A stretch of DNA of 64,000 nucleotides from assembly GCF_016725325.1 (NCBI RefSeq), contig NZ_CP068083.1, positions 4,154,001-4,218,000 of the forward strand, read 5' to 3'. The translations under genes were made by a program, and so were the position numbers. Below, in pieces: positions 25,201-32,508 of this stretch (position 1 is the stretch's first letter; the number at the start of each line of letters is the position of its first letter). This stretch comes from Sphingobacterium spiritivorum (GTDB lineage Bacteria > Bacteroidota > Bacteroidia > Sphingobacteriales > Sphingobacteriaceae). The notes under the pieces are model-generated. The model had not been told where the DNA came from. It saw nothing but the letters and a program-made list of their open reading frames with translations, and did not search any database.

Positions 25201-26838
25201 GGTGGTGATGACCCGTCTGCTGGCTATAGTGCGGACGATAACGGCATATTTTCCGGAAGTGTTGTTGTACCATTTATTAAACCCATTGAAAAAACGGTTT
25301 AAAAGGTTGTTTTTCTTTTCTTTTCCGTGAGGGGATTTGAGCATAAGGGCACAGAGTGCAGGAGTCAGCGTCAGGGCATTGATTCCTGAAATTACAATAG
25401 CAGATGCCAGTGTTAATGAAAACTGACGGTAGAATATACCGACCGGCCCGGAAAGAAATGCTACCGGTATAAATACAGCAGACATCACCAGTGTAATCGC
25501 TATAATCGCTGAACCTACTTCTTTCATTGCTGCAAAGGTGGCTTCACGGGGAGTCAGAGATTCATCATCTTCCATCTTGGCATATACCGCTTCTACCACT
25601 ACTATCGCATTATCGACTACGATACCAATGGCAAGTACGAGTGCAAACAGGGTAAGGAGATTGATCGAAAAGCCCAGCATCTGCATAAAGAACAAGGCAC
25701 CAATAAGACAAACCGGAACTGCCAGAGCAGGAATAAGAGTAGACCTGAAGTCCTGAAGGAAAATAAATACAACCAGGAAAACAAGTAAAAATGCTTCTAT
25801 TAAGGTTGTAATAACACTGCTGATAGACGCATCCAGGAATCTGGAAACATCATACCCCATTGTGTACGTCATGCCGGGAGGAAAACTGCTTTCCTTTAGT
25901 TCGGCCATCCGTTTCTTTACATTATTGATGACATCCTGGGCATTAGATCCGGGAAGCTGTTTCATCATGATAGATGCAGAAGGGCGTCCGTCTGTTTTAG
26001 AAACCATTTCGTAATCCAGAGATCCGAATTCCAATGAAGCAATGTCTTTGATACGAAGGACAGATCCATCCGCATTAGCCCTGATCGGAATATTTTCGTA
26101 TTCAGATGCCTCCGTAAATTTTCCGGTATAGCGCAATACATATTGCTGCATATTGACTACTTTATCGGATCCGATACCTGTTTGTCCCGGAGCAGCTTCT
26201 ATATTTTGGGAGCGTAAGGATTGGATGACTTCATCTGTACTGATATTATAAGCCGCCAGCCGGTCGGGTTTGAGCCAGATACGCATCGCATAATCGCGCA
26301 TACCCATAATCTGTGCAAAACCTACACCTTCAATACGCTTCAGCTCTTTTAAAATGTTGATATCCGTGAAGTTATAGATAAATCTTTCGTCTGCATTTTT
26401 ATCCTCACTGAAGATATTGAGGTACATCAGCATACTGTTGACTTCTTTCTCTGTAGTTACCCCTGCTTTAATAACTTCTTCCGGTAACTCATCCAATACC
26501 GTAGTCACACGGTTTTGCACATTTACTGCGGCAATATCAGGATCTGTACCCACTTTAAAAAAGATCTGAATCAATGTATTTCCATTGTTGGTACTGACTG
26601 TAGACATAGACGTCATACCTGCCACACCGTTAATGGCTTTTTCCAGAGGTATAGCTACAGCATTCGTACTTACTTCTGCATTGGCTCCGGTATAATTGGC
26701 TGTGACCACGACAGAAGGTGGTACAATATCCGGAAACTGGGTGACGGGTAAGGTAAACAGGGATAATAATCCCAATAAGGTAATAAATACCGATATGACC
26801 AGTGATAATATGGGTCGCTTAATGAATATATCAAACAT
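22273..26838 (-). CDS. HAE1-type RND efflux permease fused to a TolC-like outer-membrane factor
   Basis: A 1521-residue fusion. Residues 1 to about 1040 are a complete AcrB-like permease (start MFDIFIKRPILSLVISVFIT; proton-relay helix GIVVDNAIVVVE; second half LLGKNAILIIEYA; twelve helices). A cytoplasmic Lys/Arg stretch (GKKDRKKTGRK) then leads into a new hydrophobic segment and the lipobox LFSAC with Cys1062. From there 460 residues form a full outer-membrane factor of the NodT/TolC family (LNWNTFF-like start, ASRPDIRQAGLQLIAAG, coiled helices). Its length equals a normal mature OMF lipoprotein, so two whole genes seem to be joined through the signal peptide, without an ATG at the joint. 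Cleavage by signal peptidase II at Cys1062 could release a lipidated OMF; this is inference. The adaptor gene lies 11 bp upstream. Confidence 0.92.
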   Translation of the reverse strand: MFDIFIKRPILSLVISVFITLLGLLSLFTLPVTQFPDIVPPSVVVTANYTGANAEVSTNAVAIPLEKAINGVAGMTSMSTVSTNNGNTLIQIFFKVGTDPDIAAVNVQNRVTTVLDELPEEVIKAGVTTEKEVNSMLMYLNIFSEDKNADERFIYNFTDINILKELKRIEGVGFAQIMGMRDYAMRIWLKPDRLAAYNISTDEVIQSLRSQNIEAAPGQTGIGSDKVVNMQQYVLRYTGKFTEASEYENIPIRANADGSVLRIKDIASLEFGSLDYEMVSKTDGRPSASIMMKQLPGSNAQDVINNVKKRMAELKESSFPPGMTYTMGYDVSRFLDASISSVITTLIEAFLLVFLVVFIFLQDFRSTLIPALAVPVCLIGALFFMQMLGFSINLLTLFALVLAIGIVVDNAIVVVEAVYAKMEDDESLTPREATFAAMKEVGSAIIAITLVMSAVFIPVAFLSGPVGIFYRQFSLTLASAIVISGINALTLTPALCALMLKSPHGKEKKNNLLNRFFNGFNKWYNNTSGKYAVIVRTIASRRVITTGLLIISFVATWGMSSILPGGFIPTEDQGMIYVNVTTPPGATVDRTEAVMNEIDRVSRELKPVETVSTLSGYSLVNEVSGSSYGMGMINLTSWSDREQNVWQIIEELKTKTKHIKDAQIEFFPPPTVPGFGNSSGFELRVLDRSGKDDLTAFSKILETFMEDLKNTPEVGNVITSFETNFPQYMLHIDYDLAAKKGISVENSMNTLQTLMGSFYATNFIRYGQMYKVMVQADAMYRQKPEDVLKLFVKNDKGEMVPFSAFMRMERVYGPEQITRYNMFASAMLNGDPADGYSSGQVISAIERVAKEKLPAGYTFEWSGMTKEQKASGNQAVYIFGICLLFVYLLLCAQYESFLLPLPVLFSLPAGIFGAFLFLKVFGLDNNIYAQVALVMLIGLLGKNAILIIEYAVIKHKQGFSVIEAAIEAAVMRLRPILMTSFAFAAGLVPLAMASGAGALGNRSIGLAALGGMLIGTIFGVLIIPGLYVLFNADGKKDRKKTGRKIVEPVAGIVLILVLFSACKVRSDVRDSYIPSKIPVTDTAAIDSAFIHNLHWNTFFKDENLRQLIDTALVRSPDLGEALERIEFSKSKLRLRKGEQLPQVDAAIEGSLSRFGDYTIDGTGIFDQNLSDNISGKKVIPNPVPDYFIGIRSVWELDIWGKLRNLKNAALHEYLASYEGRKLVQSELVTSIATRYYDLVALDAEQIAIQENIKLQSKSLEIMEVMKKAGTANSLSVSQFQAALLQAKAREKKGLQQIREIENEINYLIGRFNGDIIRTPLTAHNSPVFSNIRPEHADQLLASRPDIRQAGLQLIAAGLETDAAKANLYPSLVLAPQLGVNSFRIEKLLSSSSLAYSLIGGLSGPILNRTALHATYDQYKANYGIQFYQYEKTVLKAWQELYSQLEVQDYARERQDMLSKQVDVLNEAAQVSNDLFIAGRATYLDILSAQKSALEASIDKIESRKENILIQLNIYKALGGGW

Positions 26839-26849
26839 CTGTACAGCTA

Positions 26850-27989
26850 TTATTGAGGGTTATGCGCTAATTTGCTTTGTTCTTCGGAGATAAGTTGTGG
26901 CTGAATGATACTTCCGTCTTTCAGACCTTGTGTACCTTCATATACAACCTGTTGATCCTGATCTAATCCGGAATTGACCACATAATAATGTCCGATGCGC
27001 GGACCGGGAATAAAAGAGGTCATTTTGATGATATTGTCCTTGCCAACAGTGTAGACAAAAGTTCGGTCCTGAATTTCAAATACGGCCTTTTGATGAACGG
27101 CTATTATATTATCCATCCGGATAGGAAAGTTGATATTTCCGGATGCACCATGACGAAGCGTCTTATTCGGATTCGAAAATTTTGCACGTAGTGAAATTGT
27201 TCCGGTTTCATTATTAAATTCTGTTTCAGCCAGTTCTGCTACTCCTGATAAAGGATAGATTTCGCCATTCGCTAATGTTAACTGAACAGGAGTTTTGAAT
27301 GTATTACTGCTGCTGGTGTCTGCTGCCATAGATAAAAATTGTTGTTCAGTAATGTCGAAATAGGCATATACCTGTTTATTGTCTGAGATAGTGGTCAGCA
27401 GAGATCCCTCTGTAAGTAAAGACCCTTCTCTGAGTAATATACGGTCTATGTTTCCATCAAAAGGTGCACGAATTGAACATTGACTGAGTTTTGTTTTGGC
27501 AAATTGCACTAAAGATTTTGCTTCATCTATCTTGGATTCAGCTGCCTGAAGTTTTGCTTTTGCCAGATCCATTTCAGTTTTGGAAATAATATTTTTTTGC
27601 AATAAGATTCGTGTCTGATCGGCTTCAAGACTTGCTTTTTTAGCATCAGCAATAGCATTATTGAGCATGGCATTAGCCTTTGCTAATTCCGTGCGAAATT
27701 CTTCTGCGTTGAGGGTGAATAATATTTGACCTTTGCGGACAAAATCACCTTCATCCACATATATTTTTTCCAGAAAACCATTAAGGCGGGAGCGTAACTC
27801 TACATTTTTGACAGCTTGTATATCTGTTACATAATCTTGTGTAATAGTAGTATCCAGACGGATTACAGTTGTCGTTGGGATAACAGAGATTTCATCTTTT
27901 GATGATTCAGATGACTGGGATTCCTGGCAGGAATAAAGCACAATTGCCAGAGATGAAAAAATAAGGGAACGGATGAAATTTGGTTTCAT
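26850..27989 (-). CDS. RND efflux periplasmic adaptor lipoprotein (AcrA-like)
   Basis: Membrane-fusion protein of 379 residues that should bridge the fused permease/OMF. The signal MKPNFIRSLIFSSLAIVLYSC gives a lipoprotein with Cys21. It shows the split lipoyl (biotinyl-like) domain with NGFLEKIYVDEGDFVRKGQILF, a helical hairpin (KANAMLNNAIADAKKA ... KAKLQAAES), then SIRAPFDGNIDRILLREGSLL and the C-terminal beta and membrane-proximal domains. It is the first gene of the operon; with the fusion protein it makes a full tripartite pump from two genes. Confidence 0.94.
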   Translation of the reverse strand: MKPNFIRSLIFSSLAIVLYSCQESQSSESSKDEISVIPTTTVIRLDTTITQDYVTDIQAVKNVELRSRLNGFLEKIYVDEGDFVRKGQILFTLNAEEFRTELAKANAMLNNAIADAKKASLEADQTRILLQKNIISKTEMDLAKAKLQAAESKIDEAKSLVQFAKTKLSQCSIRAPFDGNIDRILLREGSLLTEGSLLTTISDNKQVYAYFDITEQQFLSMAADTSSSNTFKTPVQLTLANGEIYPLSGVAELAETEFNNETGTISLRAKFSNPNKTLRHGASGNINFPIRMDNIIAVHQKAVFEIQDRTFVYTVGKDNIIKMTSFIPGPRIGHYYVVNSGLDQDQQVVYEGTQGLKDGSIIQPQLISEEQSKLAHNPQ

Positions 27990-28191
27990 ATCTTAAAAAA
28001 ATGTTTAAATGAAGCAGTATAGCTAAAAACACATGAAGGAGCAGGTGTCTGCAATACGTACCTCGGTAAATATGTTTAGATAAAAAGGATACAGATTCGA
28101 ATCAAAGGCTGTTGCCGGAACTAAATGAAAAATCTAAATCCGAAACAAAGTTTGATTATAAATTAGGAAAGAAGTGGGAAACGAGATTGGT

Positions 28192-28560
28192 CTAGAATGG
28201 TTTCAATCTAAAAAGATATTGATAATAACCCAATTGAAGGGGAATTATCTTATTAATACGTTTTGATATTGGGGCACGGAGCGTATCCGTTTTCAAAACT
28301 CTCGGCAGGTAGAAGACGATCAGAAGAATGGGTAGAATCGCATTTGCTTGATTCGCTGTCCTGTATTCATCGTATTGAAAATCAGAAATTTCCTGTTCGT
28401 TGTCTGACGGTAGATCCAGAAGGTCATCCAGAATAATATTGACCAATGTAACTCCTGAGTGGATATCATTGTCAACTTTGTCCAAAACACAAGTTTCATG
28501 ATATGCAATTGCATTCATGTAAAAGAAGAGCATCAGCAAACCTAATAACTGTTTAGACAT
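28192..28560 (-). CDS. Small exported protein, function unknown
   Basis: A 122-residue protein with an N-terminal signal-like helix (SKQLLGLLMLFFYMNAIA, then YHETC), an acidic middle part (DDLLDLPSDNEQEISDF), one more hydrophobic stretch (ANAILPILLIVFYLP), and a basic C terminus with YYQYLFRLKPF. The start is placed at ATG 28560, not the longer frame, because an exact -7 element (TATCTTTG) ends 5 nt before it. Similar small exported proteins sit next to efflux genes in Bacteroidota, but I cannot name a family. It has 202 bp to the adaptor gene, so it need not be part of that operon. Confidence 0.6.
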   Translation of the reverse strand: MSKQLLGLLMLFFYMNAIAYHETCVLDKVDNDIHSGVTLVNIILDDLLDLPSDNEQEISDFQYDEYRTANQANAILPILLIVFYLPRVLKTDTLRAPISKRINKIIPLQLGYYQYLFRLKPF

Positions 28561-28565
28561 CTTTA

Positions 28566-28573
28566 CAAAGATA
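28566..28573 (-). promoter_or_regulatory. -7 promoter element for the small exported protein
   Basis: TATCTTTG on the minus strand, exact, five nucleotides before the ATG at 28560. Confidence 0.5.
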
Positions 28574-28672
28574 TCAAAAGGAGGGTCAATTCGCATAATT
28601 GCCCCCTTTTTGTTACAAAATTATGTCATACTTTCATTGTCTGAGGTTTAAGTCTTAATAAAGTTGTCTTTT

Positions 28673-29929
28673 TCAGTTTTTGTTTTTGAAATCAGATTCA
28701 ATGCTGCGGTCTTTAGCAGCATACAGCCCAAAGATCAGCATCAGTAAGACTGTTATAATCAAAAAATAGAAAGAAGCGTTCCATATACGGGTGATATCAT
28801 AAAGTTTACCAAATACCGGAGGTCCGAATGCGGCAATAAGATAACCTATTGACTGTGACATGCCGGAAATTTGGATGGCCGTATGAGCGTGTTCTGTTCG
28901 CAGAGAAAAAAACAACATGGACAAGCTAAAAGATAGTCCGTTTGCTAATCCGAAGAGTACGACTGCCGGATAGATAAATTTTAAACGGAAAACGATGATC
29001 AGTATAAGTCCCGCTAACATGGAAAAGCTTAGAATCCAGATTAATAAGCCTTGCTGTTTCATCTTGCTTGCTATAACCGGACCCAGAAATGTCACCGGAA
29101 GCATAGCTAACTGAAAGTAGAATAGTACCCAGCCGGCAGTATCGGTGTCCATTCCATAATCCATCAGAACAGCAGGTAACCAGGCTGCTATCGAATAGTA
29201 CATCAGCGATTGTAATCCCATGAATATACTGATATTCCATGCCTGTCTGGATTTAAAAATAGCAATTTTATGATTTTCAGAAGATGTCGCCACGGTTGGT
29301 TTTCCGGAAGCATTGACATTGAAAAGCTGTGGCAACCAGATCATAAGCGTGAGCGCCGCCGGAATAATCCATATTCCCAAAGAACCTTGCCATCCGGATT
29401 GCGTCCAGCGACCGATACTAATACTCAGACCGGCAGCGAGAGCTGCAGAAAGATTCATAGCTACGGAGTATATGCCAGTCATTACACCCACCTTCTCCGG
29501 AAAATTTTTCTTGATAAAAGCCGGCATTAATACATTGGAGACACATATACCTATACCTACAAGAGCTGAGCCGGTAAATAACCAAAGATTATTTCCTGAT
29601 ATTCTTGCCCACAACCCGACGATCAATACGAGTAGACTGATGAGAATAAGTTTTTCCATCTTATATTTTATCGCAAATTGACCTATTGCGCTGGATAGTC
29701 CGGCAAATACAGCCAGAGGAACTGCTGTTAATAATCCGGCTTCAATATTTGACAAGTGAAGAACGTTAATGATTTCATTCATGACAGGACCTACTGCTGA
29801 GAGAGGAGAACGTAGATTGGTTGCCACAAATATGACTCCTAAGAAAGACAAAATCCGCAGGTAAGGATTTCTGATTTCAAAGCGTATCCGTGATCTTTTT
29901 TTTGAGGATGTGATTAATTCTGATTGCAT
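28673..29929 (-). CDS. MFS transporter, CynX/NimT type
   Basis: Major-facilitator carrier of 418 residues with 12 predicted helices. The start region FLGVIFVATNLRSPLSAVGPVMNEI is the hallmark of the CynX/NimT (cyanate, 2-nitroimidazole) group; YSVAMNLSAALAAGLSISIG in helix 5 and QSIGYLIAAFGPPVFGKLYD in helix 10/11 fit too. Whether cyanate is a substrate is not known; no cyanase is near. It is divergent from an AraC regulator with interlocked promoters, the classical layout for a regulator and its target. Confidence 0.9.
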   Translation of the reverse strand: MQSELITSSKKRSRIRFEIRNPYLRILSFLGVIFVATNLRSPLSAVGPVMNEIINVLHLSNIEAGLLTAVPLAVFAGLSSAIGQFAIKYKMEKLILISLLVLIVGLWARISGNNLWLFTGSALVGIGICVSNVLMPAFIKKNFPEKVGVMTGIYSVAMNLSAALAAGLSISIGRWTQSGWQGSLGIWIIPAALTLMIWLPQLFNVNASGKPTVATSSENHKIAIFKSRQAWNISIFMGLQSLMYYSIAAWLPAVLMDYGMDTDTAGWVLFYFQLAMLPVTFLGPVIASKMKQQGLLIWILSFSMLAGLILIIVFRLKFIYPAVVLFGLANGLSFSLSMLFFSLRTEHAHTAIQISGMSQSIGYLIAAFGPPVFGKLYDITRIWNASFYFLIITVLLMLIFGLYAAKDRSIESDFKNKN

Positions 29930-29933
29930 AATA

Positions 29934-29941
29934 CAAATGTA
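29934..29941 (-). promoter_or_regulatory. -7 promoter element for the CynX-type carrier
   Basis: TACATTTG on the minus strand, exact, only 4 nt before the ATG at 29929; transcript start and start codon should coincide. Confidence 0.55.
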
Positions 29942-29957
29942 AAATGGTTATTTTAAT

Positions 29958-29965
29958 TAAATTTG
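29958..29965 (+). promoter_or_regulatory. -7 promoter element for the AraC regulator
   Basis: TAAATTTG, exact, 27 nt before the GTG start at 29993; 16 nt separate it from the opposing -7 element. Confidence 0.55.
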
Positions 29966-29992
29966 CCAATAATTACATCTATAACGACATAA

Positions 29993-30769
29993 GTGGATAT
30001 TTCATTAAGCAATGAATTACTGGATTCGATAGGTAAAGAATCCTATGTATGGTTTGATAACAACTGGGTACATGCGCACGCTGTGCATGGCCATCGTGTG
30101 GCTCAATTTGTATACGTGGAGAAAGGATTTCAATATCTGGAAGCAGGAGGGAAGATTCATCTGTTACCTCAGAATCATGCTGCATGGATTCCACCAAACA
30201 TGTTGCACAAGACTTCTACAGATGCTTCTCATGTTCAATTGCGGACCATTTTTTATCGGATGGATGATATCCCGGAGTTTTATAATGAGTTACGTATATT
30301 TCAGGTTCCACCAGTATTGAAGGAAATGATTCGTTATGCAGAAAAATGGAATAAGATTTCAGATTATTGTGTAGAGGAAGACACATTTTTGAAAGCGATA
30401 TTATTGGAAATGCCCAATTTTTGGAAGCATTCGTTATCCTTGCACATTCCCGCTCCGAAGGATAGTAGACTCATCTGCGTCTGCGCATATATTCATGGTC
30501 ATCTTGCCGGTAACTGGACTGTAGCAGAAGTCGCAGAGCGGCACTACCTTTCTCTACGTTCTCTCCAGCGTATATTCAAGTCCGAAACGGGAATTACCCT
30601 CGCCAAATATATTCAGATGGTACGTGTAATAAAAAGCGTAGAACTATTGGGTACAGGAAGATATACCGTATCTCAGGTCGCCAACAGGGTCGGCTACAAA
30701 AGTGTTCAGGCTTTCAGTGACAGTTTTTGTATAATTATTAAAGAGAGACCACATACTTTTTTGATTTAA
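29993..30769 (+). CDS. AraC-family regulator, GTG start
   Basis: A 258-residue activator-type regulator. The N-terminal cupin (about 20-105: HGHRVAQFVYVEKGFQYLEAGG, HAAWIPPNMLHKT) senses the ligand. The C-terminal double helix-turn-helix (about 165-258) has WTVAEVAERHYLSLRSLQRIFKSETG and YTVSQVANRVGYKSVQAFSDSF. The start is GTG: an in-frame TAA directly precedes it, and the next in-frame Met (in PPNMLHK) would cut the cupin. It probably controls the divergent CynX-type MFS gene. The SMR gene follows on the same strand with its own promoter. Confidence 0.92.
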   Translation: MDISLSNELLDSIGKESYVWFDNNWVHAHAVHGHRVAQFVYVEKGFQYLEAGGKIHLLPQNHAAWIPPNMLHKTSTDASHVQLRTIFYRMDDIPEFYNELRIFQVPPVLKEMIRYAEKWNKISDYCVEEDTFLKAILLEMPNFWKHSLSLHIPAPKDSRLICVCAYIHGHLAGNWTVAEVAERHYLSLRSLQRIFKSETGITLAKYIQMVRVIKSVELLGTGRYTVSQVANRVGYKSVQAFSDSFCIIIKERPHTFLI

Positions 30770-30797
30770 AATTGAAATTGCGGAGTTGCTTTTTTTG

Positions 30798-30805
30798 TAC
30801 TTTTG
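30798..30805 (+). promoter_or_regulatory. -7 promoter element for the SMR-Crp pair
   Basis: TACTTTTG, exact, 26 nt before the ATG at 30832; it supports that start over the longer frame. Confidence 0.5.
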
Positions 30806-30831
30806 ATCTCAGTATATTAAATAATACATAT

Positions 30832-31164
30832 ATGAAAAGTTATCTGTTTTTATTGCTTGCTATTGCTTTTGAGATTGTTGCAACCACTTTTCTAAAAAAA
30901 TCAGAACAATTCACCCAGCTGAAACCTTCCATTATAACAGTACTTGGATATCTGGCTGCCTTTTACTTTTTAAGTATGACCCTCCGTAGCATTCCTGTCG
31001 GAATTGCCTATGCCATATGGTCCGGTGTAGGCATTGTACTGATTACTATAGTAGGAATAGTTCTTTTCAAGCAGACTCCTGATCTTCCGGCTGTCATCGG
31101 ATTAACGTTGATTATAGCAGGCGTGATCGTGATCAATGTGTTTTCAAAAATGTCAGCACATTAA
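30832..31164 (+). CDS. SMR multidrug exporter, EmrE/Qac-like
   Basis: Proton-coupled small multidrug transporter, 110 residues, four membrane helices; it works as an antiparallel dimer. Glu14 (in AIAFEIVATTFLKKSE) is the essential carboxylate, and GIAYAIWSGVGIVLITIVGI in helix 3 carries the GxxxAxWSG signature of the Qac/EmrE subgroup. The frame is open 20 codons upstream, but the ATG at 30832 gives the normal N terminus and stands behind the promoter. A Crp-like regulator begins 5 bp downstream. Confidence 0.93.
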   Translation: MKSYLFLLLAIAFEIVATTFLKKSEQFTQLKPSIITVLGYLAAFYFLSMTLRSIPVGIAYAIWSGVGIVLITIVGIVLFKQTPDLPAVIGLTLIIAGVIVINVFSKMSAH

Positions 31165-31169
31165 GTATT

Positions 31170-31733
31170 ATGGAATTAAAGGAGATTGTAAATGAGATCT
31201 ATCCACTTCCCGAAAGTGCTATGCTTCTGCTTCAGGAAGTTGTGACGGAAATTTCTCATCCCAAAGGGTATACGCTGATGGAGGCTGAGAAAGTAGAAGA
31301 TACACTTTATTTTATAAGGAAAGGAATAGCCCGGGCTTATGCTTATCTGGAGAACACAGAAATGACATTTTGGTTTGGAGTAGAAGGAAGTGCTCTGATC
31401 TCTATGCGGAGTTATATTGAACACAAAAGCGGATATGAGTATATCGAACTTCTGGAAGATTGTATTTTATACCAGTTTAAAACCAGTGATTTACAGCGAT
31501 TATATGAAAATAACATTCATATAGCAAACTGGGGACGAAAATTTGCCGAGCAGGAACTGATAAAGACAGAAACGCGAATGATAAACCGTGAATTTAAAAC
31601 AGCTGCCGAACGCTATCAGGATCTGATAGATTATTATCCTCATCTGTTGCAACGTGTGCAGCTTGGATATATCGCTTCATTTCTTGGTATCACACAGGTT
31701 AGCCTGAGCCGGATAAGAGCAGATAAACGTTAA
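31170..31733 (+). CDS. Crp/Fnr-family regulator
   Basis: A 187-residue regulator with an N-terminal cyclic-nucleotide-binding-like beta-roll (residues 25-110: GYTLMEAEKVEDTLYFIRKGIARAY) and a C-terminal helix-turn-helix (IASFLGITQVSLSRIRAD). Typical cAMP-binding residues are not seen, as in many Bacteroidota members that sense other cues or none. It is 5 bp behind the SMR exporter and likely cotranscribed, so it may govern that exporter. Confidence 0.9.
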   Translation: MELKEIVNEIYPLPESAMLLLQEVVTEISHPKGYTLMEAEKVEDTLYFIRKGIARAYAYLENTEMTFWFGVEGSALISMRSYIEHKSGYEYIELLEDCILYQFKTSDLQRLYENNIHIANWGRKFAEQELIKTETRMINREFKTAAERYQDLIDYYPHLLQRVQLGYIASFLGITQVSLSRIRADKR

Positions 31734-31740
31734 CTTTTTG

Positions 31741-31776
31741 AAAAGGGGCCGGCATCGTGTCGTAACCGACCCTTTT
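31741..31776 (+). terminator. Probable terminator of the SMR-Crp pair
   Basis: AAAAGGG / CCCTTTT ends of a GC-rich imperfect hairpin, followed by TATAC. The long inner loop makes this a moderate case. Confidence 0.55.
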
Positions 31777-31830
31777 ATACTATAGATATATCAAACAAAC
31801 CACCCTAAATGTTATATATACCTCATCTGT

Positions 31831-32160
31831 TTAATGAGAAGATACCGCTTTAAGTCCTATAATTGACCCGACTAAAGTAGTAATAAACAAAAGTCTCATA
31901 AATGTAGCCGGTTCTTTAAATACCAGAATACCTACTAAAACGGTTCCTACAGCACCGATACCAGTCCATACAGCATAAGCTGTCCCTAACGGAAGTGTCT
32001 GAGTCGCACGGATCAACAAATACATACTGATCAGTAAACACGCAAAAAAGCCGCCATACCAAAGGTATGTTTCATTACCTGATGTTTCTTTTGCCTTTCC
32101 CAGACAGAAAGTAAATCCAACTTCAAAAAGTCCCCCGAGAATTAAAATAACCCAATTCAT
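31831..32160 (-). CDS. SMR exporter, SugE/Gdx-like
   Basis: A second small multidrug-resistance family protein, 109 residues and four helices. Glu13 (LILGGLFEVGFTFCLGKAKE) is the essential carboxylate; GTAYAVWTGIGAVGTVLVGIL carries the WTGIGAVG signature of the SugE/Gdx subgroup, which exports guanidinium or quaternary amines. Gdx proteins normally read W after FEV; here it is G. The upstream region was checked for a guanidine riboswitch and none was recognised. It is convergent with the SMR-Crp pair. Confidence 0.9.
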   Translation of the reverse strand: MNWVILILGGLFEVGFTFCLGKAKETSGNETYLWYGGFFACLLISMYLLIRATQTLPLGTAYAVWTGIGAVGTVLVGILVFKEPATFMRLLFITTLVGSIIGLKAVSSH

Positions 32161-32508
32161 AATATTTTTATTTTATCTATGGCACAAAGGTCTGCTTTAA
32201 GAAGGACTAAAAATTTTACAAATGTTAAAAAATGGAATCAGTATTTATTTTATTCCTGCTTTGAAAGTTTATAATACAGAATACCTGTCCATAACTGTTT
32301 TCAGATAAGATTTACACTCCTCATTTATCGGATTTATCGATGCTTGCCAAAATATTTCGATTTTGACGATTTTATTGTCATAAGTGAATGTTAGGTCGCT
32401 GTTTTATTCTTAATTTCTTATCTTTAGGCAAATTTTTGAGGAAGTTGATAATCCAATAACCTCTTAAAGTATTAAATCAGAAAATTAACATATTTCTAAT
32501 AGATAACC
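32161..32508. other. Intergenic stretch, no gene recognised
   Basis: A 348-bp AT-rich gap between the Gdx-like gene and icd. The best promoter-like octamer is TATCTTTA at 32419-32426 (seven of eight, no TTG at -33), about 83 nt before the icd ATG. No RNA gene or repeat was recognised. Confidence 0.5.
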
